From assembly GCA_937951625.1 (NCBI GenBank), contig CALFBP010000096.1, forward strand, positions 1 to 39,561: a DNA stretch of 39,561 nt, written 5' to 3'. Below, piece after piece: positions 7,935-17,055 of this stretch (the first letter of the stretch is position 1; each line of letters starts with the position of its first letter). The notes under the pieces are model-generated. The model made no database searches, was not told where the DNA came from, and worked only from the letters and a program-made list of their open reading frames with translations. Position numbers and translations under genes: made by a program. This stretch comes from an uncultured Thermoguttaceae bacterium. GTDB taxonomy: Bacteria > Planctomycetota > Planctomycetia > Pirellulales > Thermoguttaceae.

Positions 7935-8278
7935 GGGTGCTAGCCGTTCGGTCTAAGTATCCAATCTCCGCTGTTAAAATAAACGAGATGGGAGGTTTTT
8001 GCCAGGATAGTTCTGTTGTCGTGCTTCTTAACCCCCGGAATCAACTAAAAATCGCTCAATCCCCGTGGGTTTCGAGGCCGCCTCGTGTACGATGGCTTGA
8101 ATCATGCCGTAGAGCAATGCCTGGCGATTTCACGGCGAGACAATCGCCTTGCGGTGGCGTTCCTCTTGCGACTTGCTATCCGGGAGGGACACGGAAGGCC
8201 TAACCGAAAACCCAAGCCGGCGACGCCTCGCGGCGATGAATCGAAGATCCAACTACCCGTTATGGCAGGAATCGACCG
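7935..8278. other. Intergenic region upstream of the KS-beta unit
   Basis: Gap between two - strand genes. It holds a possible promoter for the downstream KS-like gene (7976-8005). The rest shows no supported gene, no tRNA and no T-run hairpin for the acyltransferase gene that ends at 8279. Confidence 0.4.
7976..8005 (-). promoter_or_regulatory. Possible promoter of the KS-beta/GTPase/YraN/PLD unit
   Basis: On the - strand CTGGCA (8005-8000) and TATTTT (7981-7976) are 18 bases apart in a locally AT-rich patch, about 40 bases before the ATG at 7934. The match to sigma-70 consensus is moderate (4 of 6 in each box). Confidence 0.3.
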
Positions 8279-9472
8279 TCAACCGATTGCCCGCTCATAA
8301 ATTCGGTAGCGCTTATAGCAAACCGCACCGACGGCCTCGATCGTGCGGTTGATAAGCACGTTGTCTTCAAGCGTCCAGCTCAACTCCGCGCCGGTATAGC
8401 CGAGCACGTTTTTGCCATAGTCCAGCGTGTTGAGAATGAGCAACTCGGCCACCCCTCTTCGTCGGTATTTTTCCAGCACAACCAGGACCATCATCCGACC
8501 TGTTTTCACGTGTCGGAGTCGGTACCAAAACCGCAGCAAACCGATTGGGATCCCAAAGGTGGTAAGCTTTCCCCTCAAAGGTTGGATAGCTTCGTTGATA
8601 TCCGGTAAGGTGATGGAGAACCCGACTGGTTCTCCATCGATTTCGGCTAGCAGCGCTTGTTGAGGGGGTACGATCCAAGCCATTTGTTTGGCGAGGTGAC
8701 GGAATTCGGCGTCGCTCATGGGCACGAAGCCCCACTGTTTGGCGGCTGCCTCGGCGTAGACCGCGTTGCAGCGGCGGACCTCGGCGTCAAACTCTTTCTT
8801 GCGGAAGGGGCGAATCTTGATGCGACCGCGTTTTTGAAGCCACTCGGCCCGACGTTTCCACTGGTCGAGCATGTCGCGCGGGTCGGAAAACCACCAAGCC
8901 AGCAGGTCCTTGGCTTTCAACAATCCGCAGTGTTCCATGAGCGAAGCGTAGTAGGGCGGATGGTGATTCATCATCGCCCGCGGAGGCGTGTCGAAGCCCT
9001 CGATCAGCAGCCCGCAGGGGTAGTTCATCGAGTAATCGATTGGGCCGCGGATCATGTCGCGACCCCTGGCTTTCAGCCAGCCCTCGGCAGCGCGGAACAG
9101 GGCGGCGGCCACTTGCGGATCGTCGACACTTTCAAACATGCCAAAACAGCCCAAGTTCGTGCCGTGGAAAGCATTGAACACAGGATCGTCGCTGACCAGG
9201 ATCCGGCCGACTGTCTCTTCCCCACGCAAGGCCAAAAACTTGGCGGCTGCGCCGTGCTGGTAGAACGGATGGCGTTTGGGATCGAGAAAATCCTTGACTT
9301 CGGCGAAAAGGCGAGGGACCCAGTTCGGGTCGTGGGCGTAGATGCCAAAAGGCAACTCGATGAACCGTTTGAGATCAGCCCGCGACTGGACTTCGCGGAC
9401 CACGATCTCCCCGTCTCTGACCACCGGAGGACCGGCGCCGCGTGGTCGGAACAGAAGCCGCCTATCGCTCAT
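8279..9472 (-). CDS. YghO / bacterial ceramide synthase-like acyltransferase (GNAT fold), copy 1
   Basis: Acyl-CoA N-acyltransferase-fold protein of the family that includes E. coli YghO and Caulobacter bacterial ceramide synthase, which N-acylates sphingoid bases. Family features: the N-terminal FIELPFGIYAHDPNWVPRL, the RGPIDYSMNYPCGLLIEGFD block with PPYYASLMEHCG, WGFVPMSDAEF, and a C-terminal GNAT acyl-CoA site (EKYRRRGVA) with ELSWTLEDN. The ATG at 9472 overlaps the stop of the upstream paralogue (ATGA), giving 397 residues; the frame remains open to 9493. The two copies align over their full length. True substrate is unknown: no serine palmitoyltransferase gene is visible here, so ceramide synthesis is only a family-based possibility. 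Confidence 0.8.
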   Translation of the reverse strand: MSDRRLLFRPRGAGPPVVRDGEIVVREVQSRADLKRFIELPFGIYAHDPNWVPRLFAEVKDFLDPKRHPFYQHGAAAKFLALRGEETVGRILVSDDPVFNAFHGTNLGCFGMFESVDDPQVAAALFRAAEGWLKARGRDMIRGPIDYSMNYPCGLLIEGFDTPPRAMMNHHPPYYASLMEHCGLLKAKDLLAWWFSDPRDMLDQWKRRAEWLQKRGRIKIRPFRKKEFDAEVRRCNAVYAEAAAKQWGFVPMSDAEFRHLAKQMAWIVPPQQALLAEIDGEPVGFSITLPDINEAIQPLRGKLTTFGIPIGLLRFWYRLRHVKTGRMMVLVVLEKYRRRGVAELLILNTLDYGKNVLGYTGAELSWTLEDNVLINRTIEAVGAVCYKRYRIYERAIG

Positions 9473-10611
9473 CGTTGCGCCTCTTCGCTGCAATCCCAGT
9501 CGTAAAGACGATAGGTCTTGGCTCGGATGGCCCCGCCCTTCTCCAGGCTCCGCCGGGACAGCAGGTTCGATTCCAACACCCAGGAGAATTCCGCTTCTTC
9601 AATGCCCCATTCCATGGCCTTGGGCACCAGCCCGTGCAAAAGCACCAAACCGAGGCCCTGGCGTTGATACTCGGGCAAGACGTTGGTGCTAATCGCCCGG
9701 ATGCGTTTGATCTCGTGTTTTTTGCGCAACAGACGCCAAAATCCAAAGGGGAAGAGCCGCCCGTCGATTTGCCGAATTCGAGGATTGTAATCGGGCAGTC
9801 CAAAGACCGCGCCCACGAGCCGCCCGTCGATTTCCACGCCCACGGCCAACTCAGGGACGATCAAGTATTTCAGCCCGCGGGCCATGTGGCGGACCTCGCC
9901 CTCGGTCATCGGCACAAAGCCCCAGGTGTTGGCCAGCGAGCGGTTGTAGATGTGCAAGAAGGCCTCGACGTCCTCGCGAAACCGCGACCGGTCCAAGGTG
10001 CGGATGCGGACACCCAAATGCTCGATGATGCCCAAGGCGATCGGACGGAGCTTTTCCGCCACCTTGGGCAACATGCTCACGTGCCCCCAATAGGCATAAA
10101 GGTCCTGACACTTGCGAAACCCGCACCCCTCGATCAATTGGGCGTAGTAAGGCGGGTTATAGGTCATCATGAACGTGGGGGGCGAGTCGAAGCCCTCGAT
10201 CAACAGGCCCAACTCGTAGTTCAGCGAGGGATTCGTCGGCCCCCGCACGCGGCGGATCCCCCGTTCGGCAAACCACGCCCGCACCGCCTCGAACAGTGCG
10301 GCGGCCGCCTCCAAATCGTCGATGCACTCAAAAAACCCGAAAAACCCCAATTGCTCCTGATAACGCTCGATATGCCCCCGGTTCAGGATCGCCGCGATCC
10401 GACCACAGACCTCGCCCGAACGGTAGGCAAGAAAGGTCTGGATCTCGTTCCGTTCGTAGAACGGGTGCCGCGCATAGCCGACCATCTCCCGCTGGTGGCC
10501 ACGCAAAGGAGGGATCCAGTTGGGATCGCCGCGATAGAGCTTCCAGGGGAATTGAAGGAACTGCCTTCGCTGCCGACGGGAGGCGACAGGTTGCACAACG
10601 ATGTCCGACAT
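9469..10611 (-). CDS. YghO / bacterial ceramide synthase-like acyltransferase (GNAT fold), copy 2
   Basis: Paralogue of the gene that follows it. It has the same block order: FPWKLYRGDPNWIPPL near the start, RGPTNPSLNYELGLLIEGFD (123-142) with PPYYAQLIEGCG, NTWGFVPMTEGEV (228-240), and the GNAT acyl-CoA loop EYQRQGLG (314-321) followed by EFSWVLESN. At 380 residues it is complete. It starts at ATG 10611 with no clear Shine-Dalgarno site, 136 bp after sucD on the same strand, so it might be read from the suc promoter or from its own. Cytosolic or membrane-peripheral action on acyl-CoA/acyl-ACP and an amine acceptor is expected from the fold; acceptor unknown. Translational coupling suggests the two products are made in fixed ratio, perhaps as a heteromer. 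Confidence 0.8.
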   Translation of the reverse strand: MSDIVVQPVASRRQRRQFLQFPWKLYRGDPNWIPPLRGHQREMVGYARHPFYERNEIQTFLAYRSGEVCGRIAAILNRGHIERYQEQLGFFGFFECIDDLEAAAALFEAVRAWFAERGIRRVRGPTNPSLNYELGLLIEGFDSPPTFMMTYNPPYYAQLIEGCGFRKCQDLYAYWGHVSMLPKVAEKLRPIALGIIEHLGVRIRTLDRSRFREDVEAFLHIYNRSLANTWGFVPMTEGEVRHMARGLKYLIVPELAVGVEIDGRLVGAVFGLPDYNPRIRQIDGRLFPFGFWRLLRKKHEIKRIRAISTNVLPEYQRQGLGLVLLHGLVPKAMEWGIEEAEFSWVLESNLLSRRSLEKGGAIRAKTYRLYDWDCSEEAQR

Positions 10612-10747
10612 GGGCAGTGGGGTAAAACTGGCGAGCGTCTCTCAAAAGCTAGGATTCTACTTTTCCTCGGCGCAAGCGGTCAAGAATCGTCAGGCGCCCA
10701 GGCGCCGCCGCGCCGCCGAGACGAAACGCAGACGATCCGCGAAATGA

Positions 10748-11632
10748 TCAAGCTGCACCCGCGCCGGCCATCGCCCGTTGGACCGCGGCGCCCATGTCCG
10801 CCGGGCTCTCGGCGATCACGATTCCCGCGGCTTGCAGGGCGGCGATTTTCTCCGCGGCCGAGCCCTTTCCGCCCGCGATGATGGCCCCGGCGTGGCCCAT
10901 GCGTTTGCCGGGCGGGGCCGTGCGGCCGGCAATGAAGGCGGCTACTGGCTTACGGAAAGAATCGCGGACGTAGGCCGCGGCCTCCTCTTCGGCCGTTCCG
11001 CCGATCTCGCCGATGAGCAGCACGGCCTCGGTTTCCGGGTCGTCGGCGAACCACCGCAAGAGGTCCACAAACGACGTGCCCACGATGGGGTCCCCGCCCA
11101 GACCCACACAGGTCGATTGGCCCAGTCCGAGCTGCGTCAATTGCCACACCGCTTCGTAGGTTAAGGTGCCAGAGCGGCTGATCACGCCCACGGGTCCCCG
11201 GCGATGGATGTAGCCAGGCATGATGCCGATCTTGCATTCGCCGGGAGTGATGATCCCGGGGCAGTTGGGGCCGATCAGCACGCTCGACGATCGCCGAATC
11301 ACGTCAGCCACGCGGACCATGTCGAGCACGGGAATGCCCTCGGTAATGGCGACGATCAGGCGAATGCCAGCGTCGGCGGCTTCGAGGATGGCATCGGCGG
11401 CAAAGGCGGGCGGGACGAAGATCATGGTGGCGTCGGCCCCGGTTTTGGCCACGGCCTCTTCCACGGTGTCGAACACGGGGACGCCTTCGACGGTCTCGCC
11501 ACCCCGGCCCGGCGTGACCCCGCCCACGACCCGCGTACCGTACTCCAGACACTGCCGCGTGTGAAACTGCCCGGCCTTGCCGGTGATCCCCTGACAAATC
11601 ACCCGCGTCTCTCGATGGACAAGGATACTCAT
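10748..11632 (-). CDS. sucD: Succinyl-CoA ligase, alpha subunit
   Basis: Alpha subunit of succinyl-CoA synthetase, the TCA-cycle enzyme interconverting succinyl-CoA and succinate with nucleotide phosphorylation. The CoA-binding Rossmann domain begins with [33 protein letters not shown] and SRSGTLTYE are family-typical, and the phosphorylated His lies in MGHAGAII (H247). The 294 residues match the family length. It follows sucC by 34 bp on the same strand, the usual pairing. The ATG is preceded by a poor ribosome-binding site, so translation may rely on sucC read-through. Confidence 0.98.
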   Translation of the reverse strand: MSILVHRETRVICQGITGKAGQFHTRQCLEYGTRVVGGVTPGRGGETVEGVPVFDTVEEAVAKTGADATMIFVPPAFAADAILEAADAGIRLIVAITEGIPVLDMVRVADVIRRSSSVLIGPNCPGIITPGECKIGIMPGYIHRRGPVGVISRSGTLTYEAVWQLTQLGLGQSTCVGLGGDPIVGTSFVDLLRWFADDPETEAVLLIGEIGGTAEEEAAAYVRDSFRKPVAAFIAGRTAPPGKRMGHAGAIIAGGKGSAAEKIAALQAAGIVIAESPADMGAAVQRAMAGAGAA

Positions 11633-11666
11633 CGGTGGGCACTGCTCTCAATCGAAAGGAACGCCT

Positions 11667-12854
11667 TCACCCAGCCGCGGCGGCCACGACCTTCCGGGCC
11701 GCGTCGGTCAAACTATCCGCCGTGATGATTTGCAGGCCGCTTTCCGCAAGGATTTTGCGACCCTGCTCGACTTCGGTTCCTTCCAAGCGGACAACCAGCG
11801 GCACATGGAAACCCACGGCGCGGTAGGCGGCGAGGATGGCCTCGGCAATGGTCGTGCAACGCATGATGCCGCCGAAGATGTTCACCAGCACGGCCCGAAC
11901 GTTGCTATCGCCCAGGAGGATCCGAAAGGCCTCGGTCACTTGATGCACATTCGCCCCGCCGCCCACGTCGAGGAAATTGGCCGGTTGGCCGCCGTGGAGT
12001 TGGATCAAGTCCATGGTGCTCATCGCCAGGCCGGCGCCGTTCACCAAACAGCCGATCGTACCGTCGAGCTTGACATAGCTCAGGCCCTCCTCGGCCGCGC
12101 GGATTTCGGCAGGCTGCTCCTCGGCCAAGTCGCGAAAGGCGAGCAAATCCGGATGACGGAACAGGGCGTTGTCGTCGAACGTCATCTTGGCGTCCAAGGC
12201 CAATAGTTCCTCGTCCGCAGTCACCACGAGGGGATTGATCTCCAACAAGCTGCAATCCCGCTGCACGAAGACGCGGCAAAGGTTCTTCAAGAATGGCTCG
12301 GCACGGCGGGAGGCGGCAGCGGACAGGCCAAGACGCCGGGCGAGCTTGCGGGCCTGATAACTAGCCAAACCGGCGTCGGGATGGAAGGACTCGCGGAAGA
12401 TCGACTCCGGACTGGTCACCGCCACCTGCTCGATCTCCATGCCCCCTTGAGACGAAGCCACCAGAACCGGCCGCGCCGCGCCGCGATCGACCACGATGCC
12501 CACGTACAGTTCGTTGGCGATACGGCAACCCTCCTCGACCAACACACGGCGGACTACCTGGCCTTGCGGGCCGGTCTGGACCGTGACCAACGTGTGCCCG
12601 AGGATGGCGCTGGCTGCCCGAGCCGCTTCTTCCGTGTTGCGAACCAGTTGGACTCCGTGTTGCTCAGGGTTTTCCTTGATTGTCCCCTTGCCGCGGCCCC
12701 CAGCGTGGATTTGTGCCTTGACCACCGCCAGTTCTCCACCCAAGGCATTGAAGGCGTTGACCACTCCTTGGGGCGTGTCGGCGACCATCCCCCGCGGCAC
12801 CGGCACGCCGGCTTCACGGAGGACCTGTTTGGCTTGATATTCGTGAATCTTCAC
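11667..12854 (-). CDS. sucC: Succinyl-CoA ligase [ADP-forming], beta subunit
   Basis: ATP-grasp beta subunit that binds nucleotide and, with SucD, forms the active succinyl-CoA synthetase. It opens with the hallmark [20 protein letters not shown], carries the ATP-grasp [14 protein letters not shown] segment (about 44-57), LLEINPLVV (metal/nucleotide site) and the C-terminal [16 protein letters not shown] and [11 protein letters not shown] interface motifs. At 395 residues it is full length. It is the first gene of the pair; a possible terminator for the upstream polX transcript lies about 100 bp before its start, so a promoter between 12860 and 12955 is likely although I see no strong boxes. 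Confidence 0.98.
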   Translation of the reverse strand: MKIHEYQAKQVLREAGVPVPRGMVADTPQGVVNAFNALGGELAVVKAQIHAGGRGKGTIKENPEQHGVQLVRNTEEAARAASAILGHTLVTVQTGPQGQVVRRVLVEEGCRIANELYVGIVVDRGAARPVLVASSQGGMEIEQVAVTSPESIFRESFHPDAGLASYQARKLARRLGLSAAASRRAEPFLKNLCRVFVQRDCSLLEINPLVVTADEELLALDAKMTFDDNALFRHPDLLAFRDLAEEQPAEIRAAEEGLSYVKLDGTIGCLVNGAGLAMSTMDLIQLHGGQPANFLDVGGGANVHQVTEAFRILLGDSNVRAVLVNIFGGIMRCTTIAEAILAAYRAVGFHVPLVVRLEGTEVEQGRKILAESGLQIITADSLTDAARKVVAAAAG

Positions 12855-12955
12855 GGATGACGGGACTCCTTAGTGGCAAGACACGCGGGGTGGAAAAACT
12901 TCAACACTTGCTTCCCGGAGCGACGGTTGCCTACCCTGTCCCGTCGCTTTTGGCG

Positions 12956-12976
12956 ACAAAAAGCTCGTCGCTTTTC
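12956..12976 (-). terminator. Possible weak terminator after polX
   Basis: On the - strand, 25 bases past the polX stop, AAAAGC pairs with GCTTTT around a five-base loop and runs into a short T-stretch (GCTTTTTGT). The stem is A/T-rich with only two G-C pairs, so efficiency may be low. An overlapping GTCGC/GCGAC hairpin (12943-12957) lies next to it. Confidence 0.35.
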
Positions 12977-13000
12977 CGTGACAAAGGGGTGAACAACACG

Positions 13001-14719
13001 TCAACGTTTTCCCAACAGCTTCACGATTTGGGTCCAAGGCCGCGTGTTGGCCACGTCGTCCTTGGAAAGCCCTCCGCGGCGGGCCTGGAGCACACCAAAA
13101 CGCATCGCGTCGAGACCGTTTATGTTATGCGCGTCGGTGGAAATGACAATGGGAACACCATGATGCTTGGCCGCCGCGCAGGCCACGTCGTCCAGGTCGA
13201 GTCGCGACGGATGGGCATTCAACTCCATGCATTTCCCGTGACCCCGAGCGGCCTTGAGCACGGCATCGAGGTCGATCTCATAGGCGTTGCGGCGGTTGAT
13301 CAGCCGACCCGTGGGGTGGGCGATCGCGCAGACGTAGGGGTTCGCCAGGGCGTCGATCACTCGCGCCGTGATCCGTTCGCGCGATTGGTTCTGTCCGAAG
13401 TGGACGCTGGCCACCACCCAATCTGCTTGGGCAAGCACATCGTCGGGCAAGTCGAGCCCGCCGGCCTCCAAAATATCAACCTCCACGCCCTTGAGGAGTT
13501 TCAAGCCTCGGTGCTTCGCATTCCATTGATCGATCTCTTCCCACTGCCTCAGCAATTGGTCGGCGGACAGGCCGTTGGCGATGGTCGCCCGCTTGGAGTG
13601 ATCGGTAATCGCCAAATATTGATAGCCCCGCTGGCGGGCGGCGGCGGCCATCTCCTCGATCGTGGCCAGCCCGTCGGACCACGTGCTGTGCGTGTGCAGA
13701 TCGCCGCGGATGTCGCCCAATTCGATCAGCTTTGGCAGTTGCCCGGCGGCGGCCCAATCGAATTCGCTACGGGCCTCGCGGAGTTCGGGCGGGATCCAAG
13801 GTAAGTCCACCGCGCCATAAACTTCTTCCTCGGACCGGCCTGCGACGCGGTCCTCGCCACGAAACACGCCGTACTCGTTGACCTTTAGGCCCCGCGCCTT
13901 GGCCATTCCCCGCAGCACGACGTTGTGGGCCTTCGAGCCGGTGAAATACTGGAGCGCCGCGCCGAACGACTCCTCGGCCACTACCCGAAGATCGACCTGG
14001 AGCTTGCTCTGGAGCCGGACCGACATCTTGGTGTCGCCCCGGGCGAGGACTTCCGCGACGCCCGAATACTCGGCGAAATGCTCCATCACCGTGTGGGAAT
14101 CTTCGGCTACGACCAGGATGTCCAGGTCCCCCACAGTGTCCTTGCCGCGGCGATAGCTGCCGGCGAATTCTAATTGCCGGATGGCACGCAGCCCGCCAAG
14201 GTGTTCGCGGAGGGCGCGGGCCACTTCGTCGGCCTCGGCCCAATAGACACGCAAATCGGCCTGCGCGGCAAGCTCCAATCCCCGAAGAATTGCGGCCTCG
14301 GTCTTCGCCCCAAAGCCCTTCAAGGCGGCCACGCGATGGTTTTCGCAGGCCTCGCGGAGTTGCTCCAGGGTGGCGATTCCCAATTCTCGATAAAGCGTCG
14401 CCGTGCGCTTCGGTCCCAGGCCCGGAACCCTGAGAATGGCCAAGATGCCCTCGGGGATCTGGGCCAAAAGTTCATCCAAGAGGGGCAGGGTGCCGGTTTG
14501 GACCAGCGTGACGACCTTCTCGGCCAAGTCCTTGCCAATACCGGGGATGGCGGTCAGATCGCGGTCCGTGCTGGCCACCAGATCCGCCGCCGCTTCCGAC
14601 AGATCACGGATGGCTCGAGCCCCGTTGCGATACGCGCGGACTCGGAAAGGATTCGCCCCTTGAAACTCCAGGAGGTCGGCGACCTGTTCGAAGACGGCGG
14701 CGATTTCGGAGTTGGTCAT
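13001..14719 (-). CDS. polX: DNA polymerase X with C-terminal PHP exonuclease domain
   Basis: Family X DNA polymerase/3'-5' exonuclease used in gap-filling base-excision repair. Two helix-hairpin-helix motifs (TAIPGIGKDLAEKVV, then LRVPGLGPKRTATLY) precede the nucleotidyltransferase centre FAGSYRRGKDTVGDLDILV with its Asp pair. The C-terminal PHP domain keeps its metal ligands: GDLHTHSTWSDG, ITDHSKR, KGVEVDIL, ASVHFGQ, AIAHPTGR and ISTDAHN. At 572 residues it matches bacterial PolX. ATG 14719 overlaps the stop of the upstream GTPase gene (ATGA), so the two are translationally coupled, which is not the usual PolX context (in Firmicutes polX lies with mutS2). Confidence 0.97.
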   Translation of the reverse strand: MTNSEIAAVFEQVADLLEFQGANPFRVRAYRNGARAIRDLSEAAADLVASTDRDLTAIPGIGKDLAEKVVTLVQTGTLPLLDELLAQIPEGILAILRVPGLGPKRTATLYRELGIATLEQLREACENHRVAALKGFGAKTEAAILRGLELAAQADLRVYWAEADEVARALREHLGGLRAIRQLEFAGSYRRGKDTVGDLDILVVAEDSHTVMEHFAEYSGVAEVLARGDTKMSVRLQSKLQVDLRVVAEESFGAALQYFTGSKAHNVVLRGMAKARGLKVNEYGVFRGEDRVAGRSEEEVYGAVDLPWIPPELREARSEFDWAAAGQLPKLIELGDIRGDLHTHSTWSDGLATIEEMAAAARQRGYQYLAITDHSKRATIANGLSADQLLRQWEEIDQWNAKHRGLKLLKGVEVDILEAGGLDLPDDVLAQADWVVASVHFGQNQSRERITARVIDALANPYVCAIAHPTGRLINRRNAYEIDLDAVLKAARGHGKCMELNAHPSRLDLDDVACAAAKHHGVPIVISTDAHNINGLDAMRFGVLQARRGGLSKDDVANTRPWTQIVKLLGKR

Positions 14720-15711
14720 GAAACGTGCAACTCCACCACGTCGCCGTCGTGGAGCACATAGTCGCCTTTGACCACGGTTCCATCGTGGACGGCCTCGCCC
14801 CAGACCCGAGCGAATTTCAGCTTCTCCACGAAATCTTTGTGGACTTGTTCGGCCATGTCGAGCACCGTGCTGCCGCGGCGGAGGGTGAAGGGCCGCTCGC
14901 GATCCGGTTCCTTGGCCGTGGGGAGCTTCGAGTAAACGCGAACCACGTCCATCGCCCGATAAATCGCCTCACGCAACGGTTCCAACCCGATCCCCTCTTG
15001 AGCCGAAATCACATACTCCGGGAATTCCCAACGGCAGAGCTCATGGAACAATTCCAGTCGTTCGGCGGCGTCCGGCAGATCGATCTTGTTGGGAACCAAC
15101 AACGTCTGAGTATACGACAGACCGATGTCGTTTTCGTCCAGGTAGGAGCGAACGCCCAGCCGGGTCTTGGTGTTTTGAAGCCGGTCCATCACTTCTTGGC
15201 ACTGCTCGATTCCCGAATCGTCCCCCAAATCCAGCATCAGCAGCACCAGCTCCGAGCCGCGGATCAGACCCTGGGTATACGGCTCCATGAACTCAGCGGT
15301 GATCGGGGGGGTGTCCACCAGTTGGACGAACACGTCTTGGTACGGCATCATCCCGGGGATTGGGGTTTGCGTCGTGAAAGGATAGGGGGCTACCTCTGGA
15401 GTGGCCTTGGTAAACGCGCGGAGCAACTGGCTCTTGCCCGCATTGGGACCCCCGATAATTACCGCCGTGCCAGCCCCCTGTCGAGGAATACGAATTCCCC
15501 GCGTCTTTTTACCTGACTTGCGCTCCGCCTGAAGCTCGCGCCTGAGCTTGGCGATTTTGGCCTTCAAGTCGGCTTGGAGCTTATCGGTCCCCTTGTGTTT
15601 GGGGATCTCGGCAAGCATGACCTGAAGGCACTCGAGTTCTTCCTCGGGCGAGCTGGCCCGACGGTAGGCTTCCTCGGCCTTGAGGTATTGAGCGGTCAGG
15701 TTGGCTGGCAT
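14716..15711 (-). CDS. DRG/Obg-like GTPase with C-terminal TGS domain
   Basis: TRAFAC-class GTP-binding protein of the Obg/DRG superfamily. A charged helical N-terminus (1-75, PANLTAQYLKAEEAYRRA) leads to G1 IGGPNAGKS (about 86-94), an effector-like YPFTTQTPIPG segment, G3 VDTPP (133-136, with Pro in place of the Gly of DxxG), G4 NKID (208-211) and G5 SAQEG. The last 70 residues form a TGS domain. Proteins of this layout bind ribosomes or RNA in archaea and eukaryotes (DRG); the bacterial role is unknown. I choose ATG 15711 over TTG 15729 because MPANL fits the expected N-terminus; neither has a strong ribosome-binding site. It overlaps polX by four bases. Confidence 0.85.
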   Translation of the reverse strand: MPANLTAQYLKAEEAYRRASSPEEELECLQVMLAEIPKHKGTDKLQADLKAKIAKLRRELQAERKSGKKTRGIRIPRQGAGTAVIIGGPNAGKSQLLRAFTKATPEVAPYPFTTQTPIPGMMPYQDVFVQLVDTPPITAEFMEPYTQGLIRGSELVLLMLDLGDDSGIEQCQEVMDRLQNTKTRLGVRSYLDENDIGLSYTQTLLVPNKIDLPDAAERLELFHELCRWEFPEYVISAQEGIGLEPLREAIYRAMDVVRVYSKLPTAKEPDRERPFTLRRGSTVLDMAEQVHKDFVEKLKFARVWGEAVHDGTVVKGDYVLHDGDVVELHVS

Positions 15712-15720
15712 CGGCTCGAA

Positions 15721-15760
15721 TCGTTCCAATCAGGCCTGCGGCAGGCAGGCATTTGAACGA
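15721..15760. repeat. Two-part hairpin between the Pro-rich gene and the TGS GTPase
   Basis: Outer arms TCGTTC (15721-15726) and GAACGA (15755-15760) and inner arms GCCTGC (15734-15739) and GCAGGC (15745-15750) are both perfect, with AAT/ATT able to pair in between. The element starts three bases past the stop of the upstream - strand gene and ends close to the GTPase start. With no T-run it may be an attenuator, an RNA-stability hairpin or a binding site. Confidence 0.55.
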
Positions 15761-15763
15761 CTG

Positions 15764-17020
15764 TTATTCGCCGGCTGCCTCCCAACCGTTGGGATCGCGT
15801 TGTGGACGCACGGCAGAGCCGGCCTCAGACGGGCGGTCCAACGGCCGAATAAGCACTGCCTGCCGAATCTTGGCGGCCGCGGTCCGGCCCAAAGGAGCCG
15901 CCGGACTTGGTATTGTATCAGGGGACACCTTCGTGTTGGAGTCCTGCTCCGTCTTCGGCCACGGCACGGTTCGCGGCGCGCCCTGAGTGTCGAAACTGTT
16001 GATTGGCGTTGGAGTTCCAGCCTTGGGGTTCGTACCAGCGGCCGCTGGTTCAGGTGGCGAGACCGTCAGCGGCGAGGTGAGCGGAAGCGGGGCCACCGGG
16101 AGGCCAGACGTCGAGGGCCGCGAACCCCCGTTCGATAGGGTGCCATTATTCCCCGAGGTCGGATTGGGCGTTGCGCCCGGGATTACGCCCTGCGGCAGGC
16201 TTGGCGCCGCGGCGGCTGCCTGGCCCGGTGTGTAGCTGTTTGCCGGAACCGGTAAATAACTGGATGAACTGGATGCGGGGCTGGGCGCGAACGTGGACGG
16301 CGGACTCGGCGACGACGGAGGCGAAGGCCCAGGCGCCGGGCTTGGCAGCGGCGATCTCTCGGGCACGATTGCTGGGGTGGGGAAACTTGCCGACGGTGGC
16401 GATCCAGGCGCCGAAGGTCCGATCAAACTCGGCGAAACCGTCGTCCCGCTGGAAGGGGGCGGCGCCGATGGGACGAACGTTGACACCACGCCCTGAGTCC
16501 CCGTCGCGTGGCCCTGGGCCGATGGCGCGGCGACCATGCTGCCATACCAGGCCGGTCGCGCCACTCCCACGGCCGAAGGTCCCCGCGGCGAAATAAAGTA
16601 GGCGGAATACGCCGAAGCTGGCCAAGTTCCTTGGGAGTAAACGGGCGTCACGATTGGCCGATACGCGAGCGTCCCTCTACCGCCGAGACTCCAGTAGCTC
16701 GCCGGGCGGAAGGTCGTCCACGGTCTCGAACGATATTCCACGTAATAGGGACTGATGGGGACGTAGGACCAGTTCGGTACGATCGGCACGACTTCCACGG
16801 TGGGCGTCGTGGTCACACGCCAAGGCAGGGCCTCGTAGCGCGGGGCGAACCCCACCATCTGTCCGCGATAGGGCGGCGTGTAACACGTTGTGGCTGTGCC
16901 GTAGTAAGCCCCGGGCAAAGGGCAAAGCCAATCGAAAAGGGCATAACTGGGGCTTGGCCCCAACACAAACCCAAGTGCGATGGCAAATGCCGCCGTCAGA
17001 TAACGAAATCGAATCGCCAT
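15764..17020 (-). CDS. Exported Pro/Ser-rich low-complexity protein
   Basis: No known domain recognised. Residues 1-27 form a clear Sec signal peptide (FRYLTAAFAIALGFVLGPSP, cleavage after SYA). The mature part opens with two Cys residues in LCPLPGAYYGTATTCYTPPY, then a Tyr/Trp/Pro-rich region (about 50-150). The central 180 residues (about 170-340) are almost entirely Pro, Ser, Ala, Thr and Gly, an extended PxxP-type linker likely to be surface-exposed or to span a cell-envelope layer. The C-terminus regains charge (RPLDRPSEAGSAVRPQRDPN). Total 418 residues. A promoter with a perfect -35 box precedes it (17056-17084). A structural envelope role is only a guess from composition. Confidence 0.75.
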   Translation of the reverse strand: MAIRFRYLTAAFAIALGFVLGPSPSYALFDWLCPLPGAYYGTATTCYTPPYRGQMVGFAPRYEALPWRVTTTPTVEVVPIVPNWSYVPISPYYVEYRSRPWTTFRPASYWSLGGRGTLAYRPIVTPVYSQGTWPASAYSAYFISPRGPSAVGVARPAWYGSMVAAPSAQGHATGTQGVVSTFVPSAPPPSSGTTVSPSLIGPSAPGSPPSASFPTPAIVPERSPLPSPAPGPSPPSSPSPPSTFAPSPASSSSSYLPVPANSYTPGQAAAAAPSLPQGVIPGATPNPTSGNNGTLSNGGSRPSTSGLPVAPLPLTSPLTVSPPEPAAAGTNPKAGTPTPINSFDTQGAPRTVPWPKTEQDSNTKVSPDTIPSPAAPLGRTAAAKIRQAVLIRPLDRPSEAGSAVRPQRDPNGWEAAGE

Positions 17021-17055
17021 GGTTCGAGTCCACGTGATTGAGGGTCGATCCTTGC

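Noticed and set aside
17020-17031. GGTTCGAGTCC, a tRNA T-loop-like string
   Set aside because: The flanking T-stem has a mismatch, there is no acceptor, D or anticodon arm around it, and it overlaps the start of a protein gene.
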